Origin: Metarhizium brunneum
Lineage: Eukaryota > Ascomycota > Sordariomycetes > Hypocreales > Clavicipitaceae
Assembly (NCBI RefSeq): GCF_013426205.1
Contig: NC_089427.1
Span: 3,286,001-3,350,000 of the forward strand
Length of the DNA: 64,000 bases
Direction of reading: 5' to 3'
In this document: in pieces, positions 47,426-58,520 of the stretch
Layout of the letters: each line of letters opens with the position of its first letter
How positions within the stretch are numbered: position 1 is the first letter of the stretch
Translations under genes and position numbers: made by a program
The notes under the pieces: generated by a model
Databases searched by the model: none
What the model saw: the letters and a program-made list of their open reading frames with translations, nothing else
Told to the model about the DNA's origin: nothing

Positions 47426-49225
47426 CTAGAATACGCCTCCGCCAATGATGAATATCCTCTGCTCTTCCTTCTTGGCCCACTGAATAATCTTGTTCGCGCC
47501 CTGAGTCATGGCCGCGCGAGACAAGTTTGGTCCCCCGATGCAATAAAATTCAAAGACGGGCGTGATCCACGCCAGACAAGTCGCCTCCTCGCTCGAGCAG
47601 TGCAGAACCTTAAGATGCGCGTGTTTAGCGTGCACAGAGGCATGTAGCTCGTGGTATAGCGACAGTAGCCTTCGTCTCTCGACGACATGGGCGAACAAGG
47701 GTTGTAGCGACGACATGCAAAACTGCACGTTTGCCCGAGATTTGTACAGGAAGTGGCTGACTTGGCTTCCGGGCGCAACTTGCGACACGGCAGGTCGGCC
47801 GGCGCGCGCTGCCTTGCGAATGGTGGCTAGGCTGCCGCTTTTCGCCAAGGCCTGCGCAACGTCATCGCGCATTTGCTTGAGGCTGAAGAAACTCTCCTTG
47901 TCTGCGCTTATGAGGATCATGGCTATCTCTTCGCTGGGCGTCTGCACATTTGTTGGACTGCCTGGCGGTTGCACTTCCGGCGAGTCTTCGAAGAAGCTGA
48001 CGTACATGTACAAATAGCCCTTGTTGTTGAATGCAGGTAGACAGATGGGAATCCAGTTCTCGCCGCCGCCGCCCTTGATGCCGTCTGATTCGAAGAGCAT
48101 GTTGAAGATGAGCCGCAGGTCACTGGGGTGGAGAGAATGCCGCCGCGGCCGCACGACACTCACGAGTTTCCCGCCAGCGACGATGAGCCCGTAGAGCAGC
48201 TTATCGGTTCGTAGCTTCAAAAAAGTATTGTTGATGGCGTGGCGCTCAGACTTGCGCAGCTTCAAACACTCTAATGAGCCTAGGAGGGTCGATGCAGAGC
48301 CAAGGGTGAATGTGTCTGCCAAGGAGGATAGTAAGGACTCTGTGCCTTGGAGTGGTTTGCGCAAGTCGGACGATGGTCGGTTGACGAATATATTCTTTAG
48401 CGTGGGTAGTGTCAGCGTTGACAGAATCTGCATGTATAACGCCTCGAGCTGGGACCGAAGTTGCGCATCACTCTCGCCGAGCTTGCTTATAGCCACGAGA
48501 TGAAGAGGGCCTTGGGTTAATACCACGAATCTGGTGCTGCCCGCTGTGAAGCCTTGCAAAGGGTTCTTGGCTCCTTCGTAGAATGATATGATTGTCTGAA
48601 TAACTCCGATGGACGAGTTGATGAGGTCGAGGTCTCCGTGACGGCTCCAAATGGGTTTTCCGGCAGATGACAGGATCATGTAATGCTTAAGTTTTGACTT
48701 CCACATTAATACTCGCTCTTCGTCTTTGACATTCTCGTCCTCTTGGGATGGAATGGGCTGGAATTCATCCTCGAAACCGGCAAGTCCATCCTGAGCCCCT
48801 GAAAGATGTCGTTGGAATGGCTGGACTGTAGCAGACTGGGCTTGGAGCAAATTCCACGCTGGAGTGCGCTTGTGAAAGTCGGAAACCATTAAGCTTGCAA
48901 TGTCCCCAGCTGGCCGCATGGTCGGCGCAAAGCTCATCATGCTTGCAGCGTCATCAGGCCCTTCCCCACCAGATAGGCTGGCTTTGTATCCTGGTGAATC
49001 ATAACCACTGCCCACGGGGGTGGAAACTGACCTGTTCCCGGGCGTTGAGAATGTTCCCCGGGTTCCGTCCGGAAAGGAAAGCGTCTGGATGTCCACAGAC
49101 GTCAACGCCGTGGTAGGCTGGGCCTGCAAGCCTCTCGATTCCGCAGTGGTAGCTACAGCTTTGCGAGGGGGTAACGGGGGAGGCTGCTCCTCCTCTTCGG
49201 TGGGAGGTTTAGTCTCTCTGCCCAT
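47426..49225 (-). CDS. MON1: Vacuolar fusion protein MON1, 599 aa
   Basis: A single intact exon from the ATG at 49225. The first 175 residues are acidic, Pro-rich and probably disordered. From about residue 178 the conserved MON1 core begins ([20 protein letters not shown]). [32 protein letters not shown] and [20 protein letters not shown] follow, then the C-terminal longin-like segments ending [19 protein letters not shown]1 forms a heterodimer with CCZ1 that acts as the guanine-nucleotide exchange factor for Rab7/Ypt7 on late endosomes, driving fusion with the vacuole, autophagosome clearance and the Rab5-to-Rab7 switch. Length and motif order are normal. It diverges from DOP1, another endomembrane traffic gene, across 0.6 kb. 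Confidence 0.96.
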   Translation of the reverse strand: MGRETKPPTEEEEQPPPLPPRKAVATTAESRGLQAQPTTALTSVDIQTLSFPDGTRGTFSTPGNRSVSTPVGSGYDSPGYKASLSGGEGPDDAASMMSFAPTMRPAGDIASLMVSDFHKRTPAWNLLQAQSATVQPFQRHLSGAQDGLAGFEDEFQPIPSQEDENVKDEERVLMWKSKLKHYMILSSAGKPIWSRHGDLDLINSSIGVIQTIISFYEGAKNPLQGFTAGSTRFVVLTQGPLHLVAISKLGESDAQLRSQLEALYMQILSTLTLPTLKNIFVNRPSSDLRKPLQGTESLLSSLADTFTLGSASTLLGSLECLKLRKSERHAINNTFLKLRTDKLLYGLIVAGGKLVSVVRPRRHSLHPSDLRLIFNMLFESDGIKGGGGENWIPICLPAFNNKGYLYMYVSFFEDSPEVQPPGSPTNVQTPSEEIAMILISADKESFFSLKQMRDDVAQALAKSGSLATIRKAARAGRPAVSQVAPGSQVSHFLYKSRANVQFCMSSLQPLFAHVVERRRLLSLYHELHASVHAKHAHLKVLHCSSEEATCLAWITPVFEFYCIGGPNLSRAAMTQGANKIIQWAKKEEQRIFIIGGGVF

Positions 49226-49823
49226 GATACTGCCGCGGATGGTAGTTGTCGCATCTCAAAGGGGAGGTCACGGGGCGGGTTGAGTGATGTCGACACGGCT
49301 TACACTACAACGGGTAACTAAAGCGCCCGAAAAATGGTGGTAAACTGTCGAATAGACCAGGACATGGTTGTTTTTGGCTTTGGGAGCCGACGACAGTGAG
49401 GATGAGGACGGGGTCGAGGCCGAAGGCGTGGATGAAATGAACATGTGCGGTCACGTCTGCCTGAGGGGCTGTGACGTCTTGACATGTCTTGTAGCAGCAG
49501 CTGGCTCGTGGCTCGAGGTGGCCTTGCGCCAATGGGCAACCCTGTGGCTTCTACCAGGTTAGCAACAAACCAATCACAGACGTTCCAGCCACGCGACCCC
49601 TGCGCGTCGACCACTCTTTTGGAAGTGGTGGCTTGTGAAACGTAGCCTCACATCAGTCAACTGATGCGGATGCGTGTCGACCTGAAGGATGGATGGTCGC
49701 GAATCCACCCCACGTCACCCTCCCTTGACAGCTGTACTGCTCGGTCTAACACACGATCCTTCGGACCAGACGTTCGACAAGCGATGCCCTCAGGATACCA
49801 CATGATCCGATTGCTTCACGACC
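49226..49823. promoter_or_regulatory. Bidirectional promoter region, MON1 / DOP1
   Basis: The 598 bp between two divergent ATGs. No exact TACGGAGTA site is present. Short open frames here are not protein-like. Confidence 0.55.
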
Positions 49824-52800
49824 ATGGCGCTTGATCCGGGATCCGGCGCCATTGCGGGCTCGCCTGAGAGTTCCGGCCGGGATTCTCCCATACCGCGTCA
49901 ATGGAGAAACCAACTTGGAGGAGGTTAGCCACCAGGCAGCACTGTTGTGATGCCGAATCGATGCTAATGCGTGGGAACAGAGGAAATCCCGATCAAGGAC
50001 AAAGCTTATCGCAGATATGCTGCTGGCGTTGAGAAGACACTTTCGCTGTTTGAAACCGCCCTCGAGGAATGGGCAGACTATATTTCCTTTTTGAACAAGC
50101 TGCTCAAGGTATGCTTTGCGCCAACTCGTCTAGAAGCTTTAAATAGCATCATATTTTCTAACGTGGTTGTGACTAGTCGCTTCAAGCTCGGCCACCATCG
50201 TTTCATTCCATTCCAACCAAGGCCCTCGTTGCCAAACGTCTTTCGCAATGCCTCAATCCCGCTCTGCCATCGGGTGTACACCAAAAGGCCCTCGAGCTGT
50301 ACAACTATATATTCACAACGATAGGGACGGATGGCCTGTCTCGGGACCTGCCCCTATATCTCCCGGGCCTTGCGCCTACACTGTCATTCGCCTCGCTGTC
50401 TGTCCGATCGCCGTACCTAGACCTCTTGGAAACCCACTTCCTTGACCTCGACCCCAGATCGCTCCGGCCAGCCATGAGATCTATTATACTTGCCTTGCTT
50501 CCTGGATTAGAGGAGGAAACAAGTGAGGATTTTGATAGAACATTGCATCTGGTGGCACGGTTCAAGGAAGCCATACGGCCTCGGGAAAGTGTGAGGCTGG
50601 GAGAGCACCATGCCTCTGGAGACGATTTCTTCTGGCAGTGTTTCTTCCTAGCTGCCATAACTAGCCATAGCCGCAGGTCTGGAGCCTTGGCTTATCTTGT
50701 GCGCTATCTACCTAAGCTTGGCCCGACTGCCTCCGCTGGCGCTGGAGAGGAAGGAATTACGAAGAGCCTGCACGCTATCGTAACGTCACCCGAGCCGGGC
50801 TTACTAGTACGATGCTTCGCAAGCGGCTTAGGTGACGAGCAGCTGTTAATTCAACGCGGCTTTCTCGACCTTCTCGTATCGCATTTGCCCCTTAGTTCGG
50901 ACGTCCTCCAATCTCGGGTAAAGCCAGCGGATCTAGAGCTGCTCGTGAAAGCAGCAGTTGGTGTAGTTACCAGACGAGATATGAGCTTAAATCGTCGTCT
51001 TTGGGCATGGCTGTTAGGGCCTGAGCCGGCCGGTCAAGATGGCGACCATAATGAACAAAACCAAGCCTACCTATCCTCGCGAACGACCTACTTCGAAGAC
51101 TTCGGCCTGCAGCCTCTCACCAGAGCGCTTCTCCAGATGATTCAAGGTGCATCTCGTGGTAACAGCGCCGAGCGAGCCCGTCCATACAGGATTTGTCTTT
51201 CTCTCATGGATAGATGGGAGATTGGCGGCCTTGTAGTACCTGAAATCTTCATGCCGGTTGTTGATAGTGTCCGGAAGTTCCAGGCCCAGGCCGCCAGCAA
51301 ATCCGAGTTCGACGAAGTTCTCCGTAGCGCCAGCGTTTTCTTCGATGGTATCGAAAGTGGTTTGATTTACAGCGAGATTGTTGGCTTATTGGCCCAGGCA
51401 ATTGGACCAGGAAGCCTCATTGCAAGGGATCGCATGGATAAGCTTGCGTTGGTCAACTTCATCGTGTCCAGCTTTAATGTTCGCGAAGAGGAGATGGTAA
51501 CAATTCACGCGCCGCTGACATGTTTGGCGGCGTTGTTGATGCTGGAGGATTCCAAGAACCGCAAGGCGAAGACGGCCTTGACAGATATCGAGTCCGAGAA
51601 GCTGTGCGACCAAGTTCTCGGCGCCGTTGTTTCACTATTGGAACTTGTTCCTGAACGAGCATTCCCTCAGAGACTCGAGCAAAATGGGAATCAAAAAGAC
51701 AGAACAGCTTTGCTATCGACGTCCAGTATTGAGCTCCTGAAAAAGATAAAGACGTTTTATGTACATGAACAGGGCAATTTGGAGTCATCACAACCCCCTT
51801 TTACTGCTGTAGAATCAGGGGAGTTATTGTTGGAGAAGGCCGTCATTTACATTTGCGATGACTCCAAGGACTCACCTGTGAACGATATCGCGATTCGCGT
51901 ACGAATCTTGACTCAAATTCTTTCCAAGACGCCTGGAAATTACCACTTCGACGCAAAACAGCTTGTGTCATACCTGCATGGCAAGCTAAGCAAGTCGCAA
52001 CCACTATTGTTTCCTCATTTCTCGGCCATGGTTATGTTGTCAACACAACTATATTCCGCAAGAAGGATTCAAGACAAGGAGTTTTCTGACCTCGTAGGGC
52101 CATTAGTTCGCCATGGCTGGTCCTACTTGTCCGCTTCTGAACCCAAATACCACGTCGAAACCGTGCGTTGCTTGTGGCAATTGCAGACGGCACTTACCTT
52201 GTCTGGTCGTGACATAGAGGCAGCCATTGCTGAAATTCTGACCAAACCAATGGCAGGTCCTGAGAAGACGTCTCATTCGGCTGAAAATGGACGGACTTTT
52301 GGTGTACTGTGGTCACATAGTCTGCAAGATGTGTCTTCTGAGCGTAGAGGCTCCAAAGGCCAGACACTGGATCAACGACAAATACCACGTCTGTCTGGCA
52401 CCGACCACTACCAGGTCATGCTCACACAGCCCATGTTTTTGGTCTTGGATGCTCTTTTGGACGACAGAACACAAACGTACATGGTTGTTAAATCATGGCT
52501 GAATAGTATGATTGGAATCGACAGGTGAACATCTATACATGTCTAGTTTCGTCTTGTGGTACATACTGATTGTTACAGGCTGTTTCTGGTATTCGCGATG
52601 AAGATGGCACAACTGCCATTCCTCAACCATGTCATCACCCATCGTGCTAGCGAGAAAGTCAACTCCCAGTCAACCACATTCACAGAAGATGATGATTTGG
52701 AATTGTGTCTCTACTACCTACGAACGCTCCACAATGTCCTCAAAATATCTGGTGATATGTCCAGAGCGGTATTGGCATCTAAATACGTCTCTTTTAGTGA

Positions 52801-55709
52801 CGGCTCGGCTCACATCAGGGGTATGTCATTGATATCTTGCTCAACTTTAGTTTCCTTGCTGACCATGCGTAGCTGGAGCGGAGGAAGACGAAATGACACT
52901 TCAAGATTTCTTCGTTCGTGTGTGTATGATATGTGTTATAGGCGAGCGGCCATCATCTTCCAGTCCCGAGCTGGGAGAGCGGATATGCCAACTGCATCGA
53001 TTTGCACTAACAATTCTCCATCAATTTTTATCCAGCCGATATGCCGCTCCCCTGTCCAGCCTTGAACTGGATCATATCCTTGTTGATAAACTTTCGAAAT
53101 CCATCAACACCCCCGACCCCTACGTCCAAGTATTATTGCTCGATGTTGTATATGACACCGTTAAACTCAGAAACATGGCGTTACATGACAGACAGTCGGC
53201 AGAAATCTCGGAGAAGAGACCTACCAGTGCGGACAATTCCAGAATGGGGCACTCGTCATTTTCATCAAGCGAAATCCAACCAACAGGTCCACCAATGCCT
53301 CCGGCTTTGCTCAAATGCTTGCAGGCCGGACTGAGCTCGCCAAATAGCCAATCGGTCCTTGATAGCTGGATATCGTTTCTTGGCCAAATTATCGCCCTCT
53401 ATTCGCAGAGCATTTTTCAAACCGTTATTCCACTGGTCGAGACGCTGTGCAGGCACATAGGATCTACGTTTGCTGGCCTCCGCGAAACTTTCCTAAGCGA
53501 GCCATGCGAAACCATCACGACAGGGAACACACCCGAGTCGACATTGATCCACCTACTCAACGGGCTGGAACAAGTCCTGGCTTTGGCGCATGATCAGCTC
53601 CTCGCTGAAGAAGCCCGGATCCAGTTGATAAAGGGGCCTGAGCAACCATCATCGCTATTCGGAAGCATGGTATCCGGTGTTTTCCAGTCAGAAGGTCCTC
53701 AATCACGAAGCGCCACGGCCAATGATCGCCTTACTGTTCATCTCGCTTTTCAAGATGCGATGCGCATCTGCTATGCGATATGGTCTTGGGGTCAAGGCGA
53801 TGACTCCAGGAAACAGGATTCTGGCTCCTCGGCATCTTTTGGCTATACGTCTTTACGTATGAGAAACCGTGCTCGCAGATTAATGGAACACCTCTTTACC
53901 GCAGAGATTTTGGAATGTCTAGAGACCGTCATTGACATCTGGCGAGCTTCTGGCAGCGACACGGAGCGGACACAAATTTTCAACTTTCTCTCATCCCTTG
54001 ATGCATGCCGACCGAGGCACTCTATTCCCGCGCTGTTTAATGCAATTTATAGCCGGACGAACCCTGGCGCCTTAGATCCAGTCCGGAAATCCACCCTGAC
54101 AATTTCCCTGCAAGATTCCGATCTTGTTGTGTTTCTTGTCGAGTATAGCAGGTCTTTGGAGGATGACGCCATGGACGAGATTTGGCAAGACTGCATGACA
54201 TTTCTCAAGGACCTTCTCGGGAACCCATTCCCGCATCGCCAGACGCTGCCCGGTCTTCTTGAATTCGCAGCTATTCTCGGTGAAAAGGTGGACAATACCA
54301 ACTTCGGAGAGCAGAGACGGATGCGGCGAGAGTTGGGAGTGAGTTACATGCATACAACCAACCCCCCGCGGAAGGATAGCATTCTACTGACACTATTATA
54401 GGACATCTTCCTGCGACTACTAGCTGCTTTGTTCACGACTCGACCTTTAACGTTTACAGAGTCTGGGAGCCTCACCAATATCCCGGAAAAATCCAAGGCG
54501 GATGGCCCAGGAAGACAGGGGTCGAGAGGAGATGGGCCTGACGACGTCGTCTCAGTATTGGCATCTGTGGTACCAAACCTATCCAAGATCCTTCTTGAAC
54601 CCGACCGAGTTCTCTCTGCTGCTGGCACCATCTCGACCAATGTTGTTGGGCCGACTTTGCGTTCCAAGTCATTCCCAGACACCGTAACGTCTAATACTTT
54701 GAGACTGTTTCACGAGCTGTCGAGACTGCAAAACCACCAAAAGACCTGGAAAAGGGATATTGGGGACTCATTTAACGACAACCGCTTCTTTGGGATGAAC
54801 CTGGATCTGGTCAAGGATGGATGGCTACCCTTGCTGAAGCAGTGGGTTCACACGGACAAGGAGCGGATGCCAGAAATCGTAGCTCGCATCAGTGCTCCAA
54901 CTACGGCAGGCATAGTGTTTGGCGTGGGCGCAACTTCAGCGAGACTAGAAGCAGACAGGAAGACACAGCTCAACCTGCGCCGAATTGCAACGCTGGTTCT
55001 GGCCGCTGCGGACGATGGCTTCGTTGCAGAACTGCCCACCATCTTCGACAAAGTGGTTGAATTACTATCAGCCACATCAACCTCCTCTCCATCGTCAACA
55101 ACCCGAGCCGATGTATACATGGTCATCCGGGCGCTGGCTCTCAAAACCAGCCCGATCCACCTCGCCATGACGTGGCCCGTCGTCAATGGCGAGATCCACG
55201 CCGCCATCTCATCCGTCGTCGCACCAGATCACAGCGCCGCGTCGGACATGTATCTCAACAGTGGCATTTTACAAGCGTGCAAGCTTCTCGACTTGCTCAT
55301 CTGCGTCGCCCCAGACGACTTTCAGCTTCACGAGTGGCTCTTCATCACCGACACCATAGAAGCAGTCTACCGCTCGTCCACGTATCAGCCCATAGCGCTT
55401 GCGGACGAGCTCTCTGAAGAGTTGGGTAGTTTCAGCACCCACAGTGCCTTGCAAACGGATACGGAGGCGCATATGGCGGCGAGCGGCCCTCATAGACGGC
55501 CGCTTCTCGGGCCAGGTGGTATCAACGATGATGTTAGCCTGGAGAGAAAGGATGAACTAGTGGCCAAGATTTTACGCCCGTTCTTTGGGCAACTGAGCAT
55601 CTATGCGTTTGAGTCTACGTATGCCATGGGAGCGCTGGATAGAGAGGCTTGTATTGAGGGGTTGTTGAAGGATCTGTTTGACGAGAGGACCATGGTGAGG
55701 GCACTGTGA
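49824..55709 (+). CDS. DOP1: DOP1/Dopey family protein, 1863 aa, six exons
   Basis: Exons 49824-49923, 49981-50108, 50177-52524, 52579-52820, 52873-54338 and 54402-55709 total 5592 nt in one frame, all GT..AG. The N-terminal Dopey domain starts at about residue 37 (DKAYRRYAAGVEKTLSLFE, ALEEWADYISFLNKLLK, HQKALELYNYIFTTIG, DLPLYLPGLAPTLSFASLSV). Long alpha-solenoid sequence follows, with FGVLWSHSLQ, DIFLRLLAALFTTRPL and the C-terminal LSIYAFESTYAMGALDREA block. The length fits the fungal family (about 1850 aa). DOP1 (DopA in Aspergillus, Pad-1 in worm) works with Mon2 and Neo1-type flippases in endosome-to-Golgi recycling and affects hyphal morphogenesis. Five short introns of 52-68 nt carry good branch sites (for example TCTAACG and GCTGACC). 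Confidence 0.95.
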
Positions 55710-56141
55710 GTGTGGATAATACAAAAAAAAATATTATTGCAATGGGACCCATGAATTTGATGCGACGGTGTGATTAAGTCCAGAATTTCAAGCTGCCAGC
55801 CTGTAGTGTAGTGGTGGCCGCCATGGCGCCATGGGTCATCTTCGCGATTGATTCCAAATCATGTCCAGTCCTGTCACGCCATCACAAAGCAACCCTGCAA
55901 GACGGCACGAACCACTTGCAACCAAGTTACATTCGAATGCGAAGGCTCATTAACTTGTCTCTTTGTCACCGCTCTCGTGTCCACTCGGCCGACTTTTGCT
56001 CTCTCTATCGCCCCTCTCGTCTCGTGGCCACAGGATTCCCCGTCCCAAAGAAAAAGACGGTTTGAAATCACGCCAACTCCGGGTTTTAAACGCCCAGAAA
56101 CCAAAAAAAGAAAAAAAAAGTCCTAAACACGATGGAGGAAA
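55710..56141. terminator. Convergent 3' spacer, DOP1 / bZIP
   Basis: 432 bases holding both 3' flanks, with A-rich runs at about 55720 and 56105 on opposite sides. No gene is seen. Confidence 0.4.
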
Positions 56142-57264
56142 TCAAGCCCACAGCGAGCCCTCGGACGGGCCCAGCACCCTCGCAATGATGCTCTCAAAGG
56201 CAAGCCTCTCAATGACGGCGCCGTACATGACGCAGCGCACGACGCCGTTGAACTCGCGCTGCAGCGTGTCGAGCACGGTGCCGCCGAGCAGCACCTCGAC
56301 GGGGTACCGGCGCGCCAGCTCGAACCACGCCTGGACGGGCGTGATCTCGAGGTCGCCGGGGTTGAGCGAGGCGGCGAGGCCGTGCAGCGACTCGAGCGTG
56401 ATGCCCGACGCGCCCCATTGGAAGCTGGGCCGCGGCGCCGCAGCCTTGCCGGGCTTCTTGGCCGCGAGGGCGGCGCGGCCGGCGTAGACGCTCTCGGGTG
56501 CCGGGGCCATGCAGTACGCGCTCGCCATGAGCGTGTGGCCCCTTTCCGACTCGGAGCAGAGGCCCGGGTCGTGCAGGTGGAAGTCGCCCATGAAGAAGTG
56601 GTCCCAGCAGCAGTGCTCGAGGCTGTCCGTCGTAAGCACATGTACAATTACAATCGCGCCAAGTGAAAGGAGTCACATACCCGAGGATAAAGTTGACGGC
56701 GCGCTGCTCCTGCTCCCACGTCAGGGCGACGCCGGCCACGGTCCGGGGCGACGTCGAGGCGGCGGCGCTGGCGCCCGACGAGTTGGAGCTGATGTGGAAG
56801 CAGGGCGCGCCGAGGGCGGCATCCATGCTCAGCGTCACCGTCAGGTCGTCGACGTCAATGGCGCCGAAGAGCTCGGGCGACTCCTCGGCGGCGGCGGGAG
56901 TGTCCACGGGCCCAGCGTCGAGGCGCATCTGCTGCTGCATCGCCGCCGTCGTCGTCATGGCCAGCGGCAGGCCGGCGGTCTCGAGGGCCTCCCGGATCAG
57001 AAAGTTCTCCTTGAACAGCGCGGCCGTCTCCTTCTCCGTGAGGGAGATGAGGTCGCGTAGCTCCGAGACGTCAATCTCGAGCTGCTTGATGTAGTTTGCC
57101 TTGCGCTGGCGGTGCTGGATCTGCGCGCGGCGTACCTGCGCGCGTCGCAGCTGGGCCTTGTCCTTGTCCGGCTTGGACTGCTCGGCGGCGTCTGCGTATG
57201 CTTTGGCTGGCTTGTTAGCATGTTTGGAGACTCGGGGGAGGGACAGCTTGGTGAGGAACGGCAT
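56142..57264 (-). CDS. bZIP-type protein with atypical basic region, 354 aa
   Basis: Exons 57264-56681 and 56622-56142 give 354 aa. The 58-nt intron is GTATGT..GACAG. I chose the ATG at 57264 because the frame upstream has no compelling extension. The basic region (residues 38-60: LRRAQVRRAQ, IQHRQRKANYIKQ) runs into heptad-spaced leucines and isoleucines (LEIDVSELRDLISLTEKE). The invariant Asn of classical bZIP basic regions is Val44 here, while the Arg-x-Arg-Lys end is kept. The C-terminal half is a separate alpha-helical domain (LTWEQEQRAVNFILG, LEHCCWDHFFMGDFH, LAARRYPVEVLLG-like) seen in several fungal bZIP-like regulators that I cannot name. It is probably nuclear. Whether it binds DNA in the usual way is uncertain. 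The 3' half is very GC-rich. Confidence 0.82.
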
Positions 57265-57594
57265 TGTATGTGAATTTGAAGGCTGTGCGTGGTGCCGGAC
57301 ACTCAAGGTGGCAACTGTGCATGGAATGTTTTGTTTCCGCAAAGACAGAGTATCTGTAGATTGGGGGGGAATGGATAAAAGAAGAGGTCCATGTCTTTCA
57401 TATAAAACAGAAAAAACAAATCATAAAATAATAGGAGAAATGAGCAACATGGTCATGTTGGAATCATGCGGATTCCTCAACACCATCATGACAAATCACG
57501 CCGGGCGCCATGTACGACAAATCACACCAGCCCACCAACGCATACGCGCACACGCATGAGATGCGGCCCGCGCAGAGCAGGGACCTCGGGGACT
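57265..57594. promoter_or_regulatory. Promoter region of the bZIP gene
   Basis: 330 bases upstream of the bZIP ATG and downstream of the small ORF. AT-rich near 57400-57440. No gene is seen. Confidence 0.35.
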
Positions 57595-57952
57595 TCAAAT
57601 GTTTGACAGAAAGACTTGCTGGGACAGGCACATACATGGATCTGCAGCCGCGGCCGCTCCCTCAGGCGTGGCCGCCGCCGAGGGCTTCCCGCGAAGCTTC
57701 TGCTTGCCCTTCCTCCAAAAGGACGTGAAGGAGGGCCTGCTCGCGTCGTCGCTCATGGCGTCGGTAATAGGTTCCCTCCCCGGGCGTATATACAAATCTA
57801 TCAACGGCTCCCTCTGGGTTTGGGCCAGGTAAACATTCGCCGGTGCCTGCGTGATGTGCGTGGACGGCCCGGCAGCCGCGAGACGATGGTCCACCGAGGA
57901 CTGTACGAAGAGGTCTGTCTGGTTCAGATCAACCGGGCGGCTGGATGTTCAT
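57595..57952 (-). CDS. Small hypothetical protein with an apparent +1 frameshift near its start
   Basis: A minus-strand frame ending at 57595 reads as ordinary protein for about 110 residues (LNQTDLFVQSSVDHRL, ANVYLAQTQREPLIDLYIRP, SFTSFWRKGKQKLRGKP) but contains no ATG. An ATG at 57952 opens a neighbouring frame (MNIQPPG) that hits TGA after seven codons, at a CCCGG run at 57937-57933. Shifting by one base there would join the two. Explanations are a base-call error, a young frameshift mutation, true frameshifting, or chance. The reading after position 57650 ends in Cys-rich residues that look less natural, so an unseen intron is also possible. No domain is recognised. Confidence 0.4.
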
Positions 57953-58520
57953 GTGTCGTGGTGGAAACGTGTTGGCGTGAAACTTGACAGTTGGATGCGG
58001 AGTATCGGTCGGTGAGCGATCCGTCTTGACCACCTCTCGCTTTCTCTCTTTCCCTCTCTCTTTTTTTTTTTTTTTGCCCACCCCGATTCATGCTCAGCAC
58101 CAGTTCAAGTCTCTGCAGATCGGATCTTGCCCGCCGACTAGAGCAGCCGGTGGATCCCCATTTGGAAGCTCCATGCAATGTACATACATACGTCTCTTTT
58201 TACATCGGCAGATGCAACCCACAAAATACCCAACTTTGATGCACGCTTGATTTGACGCCTGGCTTCTCACTGCACATATACCAAGCATCTTTCTCTAGAG
58301 AAAATTCTGCTCATTGCAAGCCACGGTCAACCAAAATTCAACACTTTTATTTTGCGCTACAAGATCCACGCCCTGTGTGTGCTCATATTCTAATGACATC
58401 TTCCCAACTCCTCGCTGATGCTAAATAGTGCCATCCCTAAAGCAAGGGGTATCATGTACCCAAGGATGGAAACAAAAAATACAGAGCAAAAATATTCGCA
58501 CACACCACCATACTCGCTAC
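57953..58520. other. Intergenic region between small ORF and RRN3
   Basis: About 570 bases with a T tract at about 58060 and a GTACATAC run near 58185. It should hold the 3' flank of RRN3 and the upstream region of the small ORF. No gene is seen. Confidence 0.4.
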
